Origin: Toxoplasma gondii ME49
Lineage: Eukaryota > Apicomplexa > Conoidasida > Eucoccidiorida > Sarcocystidae
DNA length: 64,000 nucleotides
Assembly (NCBI RefSeq): GCF_000006565.2
Contig: NC_031472.1
Coordinates: forward strand, 1,021,227 to 1,085,226
Direction: 5' to 3'
The position numbers and the translations under genes were made by a program. The notes below the pieces were generated by a model. The model was given only the letters and a program-made list of their open reading frames with translations. It did no database searches and had not been told where the DNA came from. Numbering within the stretch: position 1 is the stretch's first letter; the number at the start of each line of letters is the position of its first letter. Positions 50,701 to 59,378 of the stretch are shown in pieces.

Positions 50701-53700
50701 ACTGGTTTGTCGTGACCGTGTCATGTGTCATTACTGGATACGCTGTACATTTCTCCTGCTTACTTGCAGCTCTGGGTGGACGATCTCGGAGGTTACCTAT
50801 TCTTGCGCATATGAATGCCTGGCTTCAGCGTAATCCCGAGATCCTTGAGAGTAAGTTATTTTACTACCTCCTCACCTCGTTGACTACCAAAAGCGTCTCA
50901 CCCCCAGTGGGCTCATCTTCGCCCACGTCCAGAACAGCCAGTACAGACAACGCCCGCGCAACACAAGTTAGGAGAAATCATATGCCAAAATGGGTGAGAC
51001 CACAGCGCAAGCAATCCTAAAAATTTTATTGTCATGTGACAGTTGCTTAGATAGTATAAAACCTGCGTCGGCACATAGGTAGCATAAGAATGGAACGAGA
51101 CGCCAGCATCACGAAAACTTCAGGCCACTGAACAGCATGTGCGTTGTGGGGAGGCGACAAACAAGAACGGTGTAACGACGTCTTCTATTGATGCTCCTGG
51201 AACGTATGTCACGAAACCATTCGAACTTGCATAATGGATGAAGCACTTAGTAACAGTCGTGAACACAATTTGGTGAACGCACATGCGTTTGCACGTGCTA
51301 CCCCTTGAAAAGTAGTCGAAGCTCTATACAACGCTGAGTAGGTGACACAAGGGCTGGAGAGAATGGGACTCTGGAACCGGCGCTAAGGCCAGGGGAACCT
51401 GCTATGTTGACTGACTCCTCCGGTTTCACATTCCACAACACCACCGTCCCAGGTGCTCGGGTCCTGTCAGGCAGAGTGATGTGTGATCCGCAGTTCTGTC
51501 GTTTTGCTGGTGCCCCTGATTTTCTCTCGTATGTTCTTCGCCAGGCCCTTACCTGGCTGCGGACTCGGTTCTCATGACGGCGATTCTAGACGCCTCGCCG
51601 GAACGACGACAAGGTAAGAGGTGCTTCTGCTGGCAGTCGACACCTCGTGGAGTGAACCGTTTTAGATCGCTGATTCCTTCGTCTCAGTCGACGGGAAAGG
51701 AAATGGTGCCAGAGGGAAGATGGGGAGCGGGATTCGGCAGGGGTACGTACACGGGCACCAGGCCATAAAAAGGAAAACTCAACGGCCATGTGTAGCGATC
51801 ACTGGAACCTACCCCTAGATTATGTATCCACCGCTGTACTGACGTGCTGCACCACTGATGGCCAACTGTCCTTGTGCGTAGCTGTGCTTTACTATAACTA
51901 TCATGTAGGATATCGCGTTCACATCATCGCCTATTCGTACGCGCAGGGGTTCGCTGTTTGGCGAGGTCGTTGGTTGGCCACAAGTGTTTGCTCACGGTGT
52001 GTTTGCAGAATATCAGCTGGGCGCTAGGGGACGGCGGTTCGACGGAAACGATCCAGGTTCTCAAGGTTCGACTGGCGAGATTCTCGCATGTTTGAAGGCA
52101 TGCGTTGCGGTTCTGAGTCGTTAACGATTTCTATCGCATGCTGCGAGCTGCCGTTTACGGGACTTGGCGTTTTCGACCTCCAAGCTTTGAATCAGTAGTC
52201 CAGCTCGTAGTCTATACTCCCCAGAAGGAGCTTATAGATAATCCTGTATCAGAGATTATTACTCTTAGTCCGATGGTAGTGATCATACTAGCATCTGAGT
52301 AGTGGTTTGCTTTCGCGGTCAATAAGAGTGGTAACAGTAATGCATAGATTGCGTATAGCTGGTTCATGGCGTTTCCCAAGCCTGGCAGCGATAGCAACTT
52401 TTGGCTTCCCTGTGATTACGTGTCAGGCCCGATAGTACACGGCGTTAAGGCACGCCGACACACACAGAAACGGAAGTGGCACAGACACAGTAGGTCCCTC
52501 GTTTATCTCTATGCTATGGACGCCTTTCATTCCGAAATAGTATATCATATCTTTAGGTGACTTGCCTGCCTTACAGAACGTGCCTGTGTTGGCAGCCTCT
52601 CGCGGGCGATGCGGATCCTGATCGCTGGGGGGAGAATGCATTTCGTGGTGAACACCAAGCACAAACTGACGGAACTGAAATTACGTCTACCGGCTTGAGT
52701 TTCCGGGTCTCTTCGCAAGTTGAATGTGTTGCGTTCCTCGCTCTCACAGCTTTTCTCGGTTGTTGCGTGTTCCGTCGTGGAATGTCGCTAAAGAGCCCCG
52801 AGGTCCCTGCGTGGCAAACGCCTGCACGCAGAAGAGTAATATAGCGTTAATGACCAGCGACTTGCTACGCAGTCTGGTATTCTGTACATATCCTCAAATC
52901 GCTGCGTGTTGCAACCGCTCGCGTTGCTGGTATCACCTTCTATTCCAAGGAGACTTTCTGCGTGTTGATGTTATAAATTTCCTTCTCCACCTCGAGAGAT
53001 GTACCGTATATACGACAGCACCGAGGACGGCAGTCAGCTGGTCACTCCTACATCGGACGAAAATTCTTAAGAGGGGGATCTTCAAGCTGTGCAAACTTCC
53101 GTCTCCTCCCCCGTTTGTTGTCTCTGTATCAATTCAGGTGGAAAGACCGGTTCTGATTCGCCGACAGCGGGCGCAGATGGGACAACGAAACGTTCAAAAG
53201 CGGCAGCTCAGCCAACAGATGCCCCACAGACCCAACCCAGCACTGACGCGTCCGGTCTCGGTGTCGAGTCCATCGGAGCCGCGCTTCAGGCCGCGGAAGG
53301 ATGGGCTGACGACCGCGCTACACTCACATCCCCAGATCTGGCACAACCCCCGGTGGAGGTGCCGGAGTCTGAGCAGACAGAGGACGAGCCAGGGACATCA
53401 GAACTGATCGACCCAGTGGATGGTGAAATGTTAAGCGACCTTTCTGAAGCAGAAAGGCCGATTCATCAGGATGCAGAGTCGGCCATTATAGCGGCCGCTC
53501 GAGCGTTGGTGAGTTTGCATTCATTGGGGGACGGCCTGGTCGGCATCGAGGAAGTAGATGGGGTGAGTCTCCCACAAGCTGATCAAGTCGAGCATCATAC
53601 CGCAAGAGAGCAGCGCACCGAGAAACTGGAGTTACCGGAATTTGCAAGTGGCGACGGGTACGTCGGGCTCATTCCTGAGGAGCAGGCGTTCGTCTCAGCT

Positions 53701-54597
53701 GGCGACGGAAGGTCCGACTTCTCGACCACGGCAGATAGCGTGGTCCAGCATGACCCAAGTACGTCAGGATTCGGTGAAGGTCCGGGAGATTCTGCCACGG
53801 ATGAGGGTGATGTTCCAAATGCGGACGTACCTCTAGACATGTCGGCCAAATCAGGAATCATGGGCTCCTTTCCCGGCACATCAGGAGCACCGAGCGATCA
53901 CCTATACTTGGGAGACGACTATGACGGAGACGATTATATGTCAGAAGAGGATGGTCCCTTAGACCTCTCCGTCAAACCAGCTGATGCGTTCTCATCAGGA
54001 GCGCCTATCGATGGTGGCGCACTTGGAAGCGATTCAGAAGATGATGGTGATCTGTCACCTGAGGATGTACCTCTAGACCTGTCGGCCAAATCAGGAATCA
54101 TGGACTCCTTTCCCGGCACATCAGGAGCACCGACCGGTCCCCCATACTTGGGAGAGGACTACGAAGACGACGACTATATGTCAGAAGAGGATGGTCCCTT
54201 AGACCTCTCCGTCAAACCAGCTGATGCGTTCTCATCAGGAGCGCCTATCGATGGTGGTGCAGTTGGAAGCGATTCAGAAGATGGTGGTGATCTGTCACCT
54301 GAGGATGTACCTCTAGACCTGTCGGCCAAAACAGGAATCATGGGCTCCTTTCCCGGCACATCAGGAGCACCGACCGGTCCCCCATACTTGGGAGAGGACT
54401 ACGAAGACGACGACTATATGTCAGAAGAGGATGGTCCCTTAGACCTCTCCGTCAAACCAGCTGATGCGTTCTCATCAGGAGCGCCTATCGATGGTGGCGC
54501 AGTTGGAAGCAAGTCAGAAGAAGGGGAGGGTCCTCCAGATGAGGACGAACCCCTAGACCTGTCGCCTAAAACAGGAGGCAAACCAAGTGGAACTTAG
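34026..54597 (+). CDS. Array gene B: predicted exported protein with TM anchor, RRLSQ site and PxDLS-repeat tail (about 1,687 aa, 19 exons)
   Basis: Spliced model, all introns GT-AG: 34026-34779, 35119-35229, 36465-36641, 37655-37909, 38677-38757, 39297-39359, 40909-41037, 42025-42588, 43129-43209, 43794-43847, 44436-44498, 45729-46160, 46670-46750, 47456-47515, 48815-48949, 49686-50099, 50770-50850, 51545-51613, 53138-54597 (TAG). Total 5,064 nt, in frame throughout, every internal border phase 1. Twelve of the seventeen internal exons have exactly the same length as in gene A. The protein has a polar leader, a TM segment at residues 91-108, RRLSQ at 157-161, basic/acidic stretches, a helical body of four-exon modules and a long acidic tail with seven PxD(L/M)S motifs. 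Inferred role as for gene A: an exported, nucleus-directed effector. Exon 11 uses the acceptor at 44435, because a longer upstream frame cannot be joined in phase. Confidence 0.75.
35119..37909 (+). other. Gene B exons 2-4: start of the helical body
   Basis: Exons 35119-35229, 36465-36641 and 37655-37909, identical in length (111, 177, 255 nt) and phase to the A and C partners. Exon 2 ends ASLHSSSG (A: KTLHFSTG; C: AALHASAG). Exon 3 ends ARAFYLLR. Exon 4 contains VKLWNVMHDTRHL (C: VELWNAIHATRHD), the best conserved stretch between B and C. Confidence 0.75.
35681..35711. repeat. AT microsatellite
   Basis: About 31 bp of AT repeats in the intron between exons 2 and 3 of gene B. Confidence 0.9.
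38677..42588 (+). other. Gene B exons 5-8: first four-exon module
   Basis: Exons 38677-38757 (MQRWFEDHPGKRE), 39297-39359 (LLIPGGLLEHMLF), 40909-41037 (linker with TPVVDF) and 42025-42588. Exon 8 is 90 nt longer than in gene A because of an acidic Ser/Glu/Gln insert. Its ends align well, including VWQRLGVYGDASAEFR opposite MWESVGVYGARSVELR. The donor is T/GTGAGA at 42588, which gives the same 28-residue end as gene A; the frame open beyond it is intron. Confidence 0.73.
43129..46160 (+). other. Gene B exons 9-12: second four-exon module
   Basis: Exons 43129-43209 (LEQVLQRRPELLE), 43794-43847 (DVDSDLLAAIASRS), 44436-44498 (short linker ending SDPSGGG) and 45729-46160 (144 codons, same length as in gene A). 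A longer open frame continues upstream of the linker to 44303, but joining there is out of phase by one base, so the shorter exon is preferred. Confidence 0.68.
46670..50099 (+). other. Gene B exons 13-16: third four-exon module
   Basis: Exons 46670-46750 (VDRWIEAHPHTQS), 47456-47515 (VLFFYLPRLLPQHE), 48815-48949 (linker starting GDDPVVP and ending KESDFPPG) and 49686-50099 (138 codons with IWEDIGFFGPLAESAR). The linker and the large exon align end to end with gene A. Confidence 0.74.
49455..49492. repeat. CT/AT compound microsatellite
   Basis: CT repeats followed by AT repeats in the intron between exons 15 and 16 of gene B. Gene A has a TA/GA microsatellite in the same intron, so the two may descend from one ancestral repeat. 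Confidence 0.88.
50770..51613 (+). other. Gene B exons 17-18: fourth, incomplete module
   Basis: Exon 17 (50770-50850) has MNAWLQRNPEILE and exon 18 (51545-51613) PYLAADSVLMTAIL. The expected linker exon is unclear. A segment from 52557 begins GDLPALQNVPV, like the other linkers, but meets a stop within about 20 codons without a usable donor, while an adjacent frame stays open to 52844. Direct splicing of exon 18 to the last exon keeps phase. Confidence 0.65.
52190..52320 (+). repeat. Dispersed repeat, copy 3 (in the last intron of gene B)
   Basis: Aligns over about 125 bp with 6528-6655: CAGTAGTCCAGCTCGTAGT at the left, then CTTATAGATAATCCTGT, ending near CATCTGAGTAGTGG. Same orientation in all copies. 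Confidence 0.6.
53138..54597 (+). other. Gene B last exon: acidic tail with seven PxD(L/M)S motifs
   Basis: 486 codons from acceptor CAATTCAG, ending TAG 54595-54597. Begins GGKTGSDSPTAG, low complexity, then acidic. The motifs are PLDMSAK (53830), PLDLSVK (53956), PLDLSAK (54070), PLDLSVK (54196), PLDLSAK (54310), PLDLSVK (54436) and PLDLSPK (54550). Each is followed after one residue by Lys, the full PxDLSx(K/R) CtBP-docking consensus. Acidic DDYMSEED-type runs precede alternate motifs. Twice as many motifs as in gene A, because of a 240-bp tandem repeat. Confidence 0.82.
53821..54564 (+). repeat. 240-bp (80-codon) tandem repeat, three units plus a partial fourth
   Basis: Units begin at 53821, 54061, 54301 and 54541 with exact 240-bp spacing. 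Units 2 and 3 differ at only a few bases; unit 1 is slightly more diverged, and the fourth breaks off after the PLDLS motif. Each unit encodes two PxDLS motifs 42 codons apart. Near-identity at synonymous sites indicates recent duplication or homogenisation, in contrast to the strongly diverged rest of the gene. Confidence 0.95.
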
Positions 54598-56111
54598 AGT
54601 CAAGGTTCGGTGGACGTTGGCCGATAAGCTAGTCGCCAGGTGTTATGCAACACCACGCTGTCAGCCTATCGCCGTATGCTGTGGTGTTGAATGTGATGCG
54701 AAAGGGATACTACAGTGTGACGTTCATCACCGCGATTCAATGCTCTTTCGTCCGCTCGAAGCATGTATCGTGTTCGCGGTAAAACATCATCATCTGGGAA
54801 CAGACGATACGTCAGCGTCAGTCCGCAGGAACAGAAAAGATTAGCTGCTTTCCGGCATGTTGCGTGCCATTTCACTGGCGCAGCTGCATAACATGTGTGG
54901 ATGCTCCAAGCTGCCACGTTCGACGTCAACTTGCCCGATAACAAACTGTAAGCTCTATAGCTGACTTGAGAGCCATTAGGGTGCGCTGTGGATGCGGTTG
55001 GCATGGACTAGCCACCACTACCATTTGTCAACGTGATTGCTCCCCAGACAAAGCACACTCTCGACTTATCTCTTACACTGGCACAACACGATTGGGACAG
55101 GAGTTCATTTTCTTTTTCAGTTGTGCAGTTGAGAAAGTCGTAAATTGTTGTGTTTTGCTTATGACCGACCTGAATAAAGTGTCTTCTCATCTCGCATTCA
55201 GGCGTTGATGCAATATTTGTGCAATAGGCTTGCCATTGTCGCTAAAAGGAGAAACAGTTCTCTTGTGTGTAAGGCATCGACGGAATGACGGAACCGAAGG
55301 TGTACGACGTATCGTGAAGAGGGCTCTTCTTGCTTGACGGCAACCATTTGGTTTGGTGGCTTTCGAGCTATGAACGACGCTCTGAACCATCGGTTGCCAC
55401 GTTATACTGTGAGAGGTAAATGTTTCTGGATTAAGGACTGTGCATGTGCATGTGGTGGCAGTCGTATTTGGAAGACGAATATGTCCACTACTAGGATTTC
55501 GCAGGTTGATCAGTACTGAACCGCCCCTGTCACGCTGAGTCCGTGTCTTGCCCTTCGTTTAGGCGTGTATTAATGTGTGATCGCATATATCACAGTGTGG
55601 AGATAGAGAGTGATCAAACAGACTGTCACGAGACACCTTTTGAAACCAAGTCGACCGTTTCACCCACAAGAAAAGTATACTTCCAGAAAGCCAAACTCCG
55701 GACCACTCAGGTTTCAGCGCGTCGCATTTTTTCGTATAGTGTGTTTGACGTAGATTTTGAAACGTGCGTTTCTTCATTCGTACGGTATTGAGAGATAATA
55801 TTCGCACCTTGACTGACTTCACCGTCATAACTCTATGATGAGCGCAGTGTCGCTTGATCAGTCAGGCACGTTGACCTGCTCCTCGACGGTAGTTTGTAGT
55901 ATTTCGTTCGGACTGTTCACATGTTGCCTCGTGCACACTGTCGGTGCTCATATACTAAAGCACTATCATATTTTCAAGGCACCTGCTGTCAGATGAGACA
56001 CCAATTTTGATTCCTTTCTTTCCGACTCAAATTCTGTTCCTCGGAGTTGTCAAGCTCTCGAAAAATCCGAGGTCAATCTTATATCGCCTCTGGGCGTCCT
56101 ATGAAGGCACC

Positions 56112-56330
56112 ACACAGATTTGTGTACGGTTGTGACATCGGATAATGCCCCACGACTCTGCGAAAGCATTCGATGCAACCGGCTCGACCTGAAATATTTC
56201 AGGCCAACAACCAAGTAAGGCGCGACACAGATTCGTGTACGGTTGTGACATCGGATAATGCCCCACGACTCTGAGAAAGCATTCGAGGCAACCAGTTCGA
56301 CCTGAAATATTTTCGGACAACCACCAATCG
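56112..56330. repeat. 113-bp tandem duplication
   Basis: Two adjacent copies starting at 56112 and 56225 (ACACAGATTTGTGTACGG and ACACAGATTCGTGTACGG), sharing a long stretch through GACATCGGATAATGCCCCAC. The second copy is slightly diverged. The duplicated part lies in a minus-strand open frame (56380-56099). Confidence 0.85.
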
Positions 56331-56525
56331 TGCTTCGTCGTGAAGAACCTGCGTGTCGATCCCGCTCGAAAGATACTCAATCAGGTACCCGCTGAGCAGC
56401 GGCACAGGAAGAATCCCACGATCACCGTTTTCCGCAGCAAACCGTAGCACAACGGGAGGGCGCCTCAGGTCGAGAGACAACAAACGTATAAGGTATAACG
56501 ACTTGAGATTCAAAGAAGTTACCAC
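56199..56525 (-). pseudogene. Possible minus-strand coding remnant
   Basis: A 108-codon frame with protein-like composition (VVLRFAAENGDRGILPVPLL, later EARLVVVRKYFRS), overlapped by a second frame over the tandem duplication. No domain recognised and no splice borders. It could be a remnant of the decayed gene family of the spacers, or of a mobile element. Confidence 0.25.
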
Positions 56526-57232
56526 GTCCCCCGTACAAAGGCGACATAAGGAACATGTGGATCATAGCTAGACCATCTAGAATCTTGACAGGCATTGCTA
56601 GAGATATATTAACGCCACAAAGCTATCACGATTTTTGATTGGTTGATACAGCATATCAAACGAGAAATTCCGTACACGTGCTTCAGTTCTTCACTGATCC
56701 AACGTCGTCGGCCAATTAACTTCCCGCAGAGACACTTTCTGTTCTTGGCTTCGCTAACACTGAACAGCAGAGCAAGCATTTCTTTTGGCATCAACCGTTC
56801 AAAGCACTATCGGATGTGTAGCGCAGGGCGCTCAGAACGGGAATGCCGAAAACTGTTTTGTACATACAGCGAAGTGGGGACACAGAAAGGTACGTCATTG
56901 TGGACGAGGTCGACTGGAATTTGACCGGTGGTGTCAACCAAAACATCGTTGTACACCCTCTGCTCGCAAACTCGCCTCACGAGAGCGACGGGCTACTCTG
57001 GACAACAACGGATGGATCCAACGTGACATGCTAAAGGATATAAAACTCCGATTCACTCTCCTCATTCCAAATGCACCACGAAACTGCACGAAGCATACCA
57101 ACTCAGATTTTCTTCTTTTCCCATGGTAACAGAGACCGTTACCATGCTCGCGACGGAGAGAATGGATTGTTTCCTGTTTGTTCGCTCGCCGGTTCAGGAA
57201 CTTGCCAGTCTGCGTAACGTGGGACCCTTAAA

Positions 57233-57673
57233 GTGTCTCGGGGCTCGTGGTTGATAAGATATCGTTTGCGCGTCCCCGTCTACTTCCCTCGGAATAGCGA
57301 TCCTGGTGGCATTGTGTATATGAGGCCACTGACACTCTACATACTTGTTTCCAACATGCTGAACCCTAAGACACTTCTGCTGACGACAGACGTACAAGTT
57401 GGGGGTGAGGAACCAGGCACTACTACACATCTCCGTCTCTCGCATGCTTCGCCTGATGTAATGCCGCTTAATCGACAGCAGTCAAATTCACTGCTAGTTG
57501 TTGAGTTGCCGTCTCGTGCGTACCAGTTTACCCATATCGATGCTCGGCCTGCCTTCGGATCAAGCATCTGTTGTGCTGTAGTGCAAACTCTTTTCATGAC
57601 TAGGTGCACTGTTCGGTCTTGCATAGACTTTCTACAATGTCTCACTTCCCTTGCATCTGTTGCCGCACTATGA
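57233..57673 (+). other. Open frame of uncertain status
   Basis: 146 codons open on the plus strand (LRVPVYFPRNSDPGG, then LLVVELPSRAYQFTHI); the opposite strand is also open over 57337-57732. A second protein-like plus frame, 56843-57034, lies just upstream (DTERYVIVDEVDWNLT). They cannot be joined by obvious splice sites. No family recognised. Confidence 0.2.
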
Positions 57674-57912
57674 TGGCTAATTGTGTTCACAACTGAAACT
57701 CGGCAAGCATAGCAACTCTGAGTCACCTTCATCGACGCATATACTGACAGATATGCACCGAGACCTAGACACTGCTACGTGGTTGCAGTGCGAGTAGTGA
57801 AGCATAATCAGGAGCACAGACCTGTTAATGTCGCATGGAGATTGTCATAACAACGGTATACTCCCGAGGTACACCGGCGCCCATAGAGTACGTTGATGCG
57901 AATCCGTTGGAC

Positions 57913-58010
57913 AATCAAATTTACGAAGGCTGGCACTGCTTGTCAATTCTCGTCTTTGCCACACACTAGCAGCCATCTCTCAGTACAGGACAAGTTAAAA
58001 ACAAGCAGCT
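57913..58010 (-). pseudogene. Relic exon matching the decayed gene of the A-B spacer
   Basis: On the plus strand, TTTACGAAGGCTGGCACTGC through GACAAGTTAAAAAC aligns with 32133-32212 (CTTACGAAAGCTGACACAGG through GACAAGTGAAAAAC). In the A-B spacer the minus-strand reading opens after an AG acceptor. Here the acceptor is changed (TGTCAG to TGTCCT) and a stop follows within the exon. This shows the spacer gene was duplicated with the array and has decayed at least in this copy. Confidence 0.45.
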
Positions 58011-58621
58011 CTATGGCCTTTTTTCTTGCAAAGTTCGCCCCCGCCACGCCTCTGAGGCGTCAGGCTTACCCCTGGGTCGTCTAAAAAACGCTCAGGCACG
58101 TAGCCATGAGTCGACCCGCGATTCCATATAGCACAGCTGGAGACTACTATTTAAAAGCGTTTCCATATCCTCTCTGCCCCGTCGTCCAGTTTTTTGTAGC
58201 ATTGTTTCTGTCACCTTATGTAAAACCTGGGAACTACACTCAGGGGGAGTCTCTGTTCATGCGCTCCCCCTCCCTCAATCATCGGGAAGGACCTGTCGCC
58301 GCTGGTGCTGCTGGCGTGCACGGTTGCAACGGCGCGGAGGACCGCCACTTTACTAAGAAACTTATGTCCTTGCATCCTTCGTGGCAGGTCAATTGCATCT
58401 TAAATGACAGTGTCTTCTGTGTCGCACCATTCTTCGTTATTGTTTTTCCTGAACTGAACAGCCCTGACCGAGCATTCTCCACGCTCCCCGTAGTGAATCA
58501 TGAAGAGTTGTAGCTGCGGGGGCACAGTTACGGCGGTCTAGCAACATGCTCAGTTGATGAGACTGCCTTTTTTCAAAAGCAATTTCTTTGTTCACGTGGA
58601 CCTGCGATTGGTATTTCAACC

Positions 58622-59378
58622 ATGTACAGTGTAAAAAATGAAAAATCAACCGGGACGCAGGCGTCCGCCTCCGTCACTGTCTCAAACAGCGACGAGAATG
58701 GGTCAAAGCAAACAAGAGGCCAGGATTCATTCACGGAGACATCTACAAAGGTGCAACATCCGACAGCAAATGAGTTTTTAGCCGCTGAACAAGAAAGAGC
58801 TCAGAAACCGACGTCCAAGCGTCTCAAATGGCGTTCGAAAAGTCAACTCAGCTCAGTGAAAAGTCCTTCATCGAAGTTAGCAGTCCTCATGGCCGTCGTT
58901 GCCATTATCTATTTCCTCAAAGTGTATGTTCACCGTTGCCTTGTCCCACACCTTGCTTCACCATCATCTTCTACTTCAGTCTCTCCGCGTCCTCTTGGAC
59001 CGCGTGGCTTGCTGCGTTCGCTCTCTTCAACCGATAGTCCGGCGCCGCTCAGTGTGGGGTCAACACACAGCAGACGTCTGTCACAGAGAGAAGAAACGCC
59101 ACAGGACCCGGTTTGTGAAAGTAGCGAAACAAGCGATGGAGGAGAAGACCAAAGCAAGAACAAGCGTAAACCCAGCAGCAGGAAGGATACCGGGGCGAAC
59201 CGCCCACGTGAGAAAAGGGTGCATGCGGAAAGAGAGACCCCAGAAGAGGAGAAAGACGACGTGCCCAGGAAAAGGACTCGTTCTCGCGTTCCCCGAGCTG
59301 CTGCACAGGCTGAACAGCCTGTAGAGGAAACAGAGGACTCTGTTGATACGACTGTAGTGTTAAGAGAGACTGCAGAAA
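58622..59378 (+). other. Gene C exon 1: leader, TM anchor, RRLSQ site, basic/acidic stretches
   Basis: 252 complete codons from ATG 58622 (TTCAACCATG). Hydrophobic segment LAVLMAVVAIIYFLKVYV followed by HRCLVP. GSTHSRRLSQREETPQDP surrounds the putative processing site (59072-59086) and closely matches gene B (GSSHSRRLSQGEETPLDP). Basic stretches REKRVHAER and PRKRTRSRVPR follow. A long antisense frame (59493-58930) is a shadow. Confidence 0.77.

Larger units (their letters stand above)
54598..58621. other. Spacer between array genes B and C
   Basis: About 4 kb without a complete gene. It contains a 113-bp tandem duplication (56112-56330), protein-like minus-strand frames around 56199-56525, protein-like plus-strand frames at 56843-57034 and 57233-57673, and a relic matching an exon of the decayed gene in the A-B spacer (57913-58010). 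The last few hundred bases should hold the promoter of gene C. Confidence 0.5.

Noticed and set aside
53089..53137. Open frame upstream of the last exon of gene B, read as a separate gene start
   Set aside because: It lies before the acceptor CAATTCAG, in the pyrimidine-rich end of an intron, and the frame begins with a non-ATG codon.
53821..54564. Regular repeat considered as CRISPR-like or satellite
   Set aside because: The 240-bp units are contiguous, coding and in frame, without spacers.
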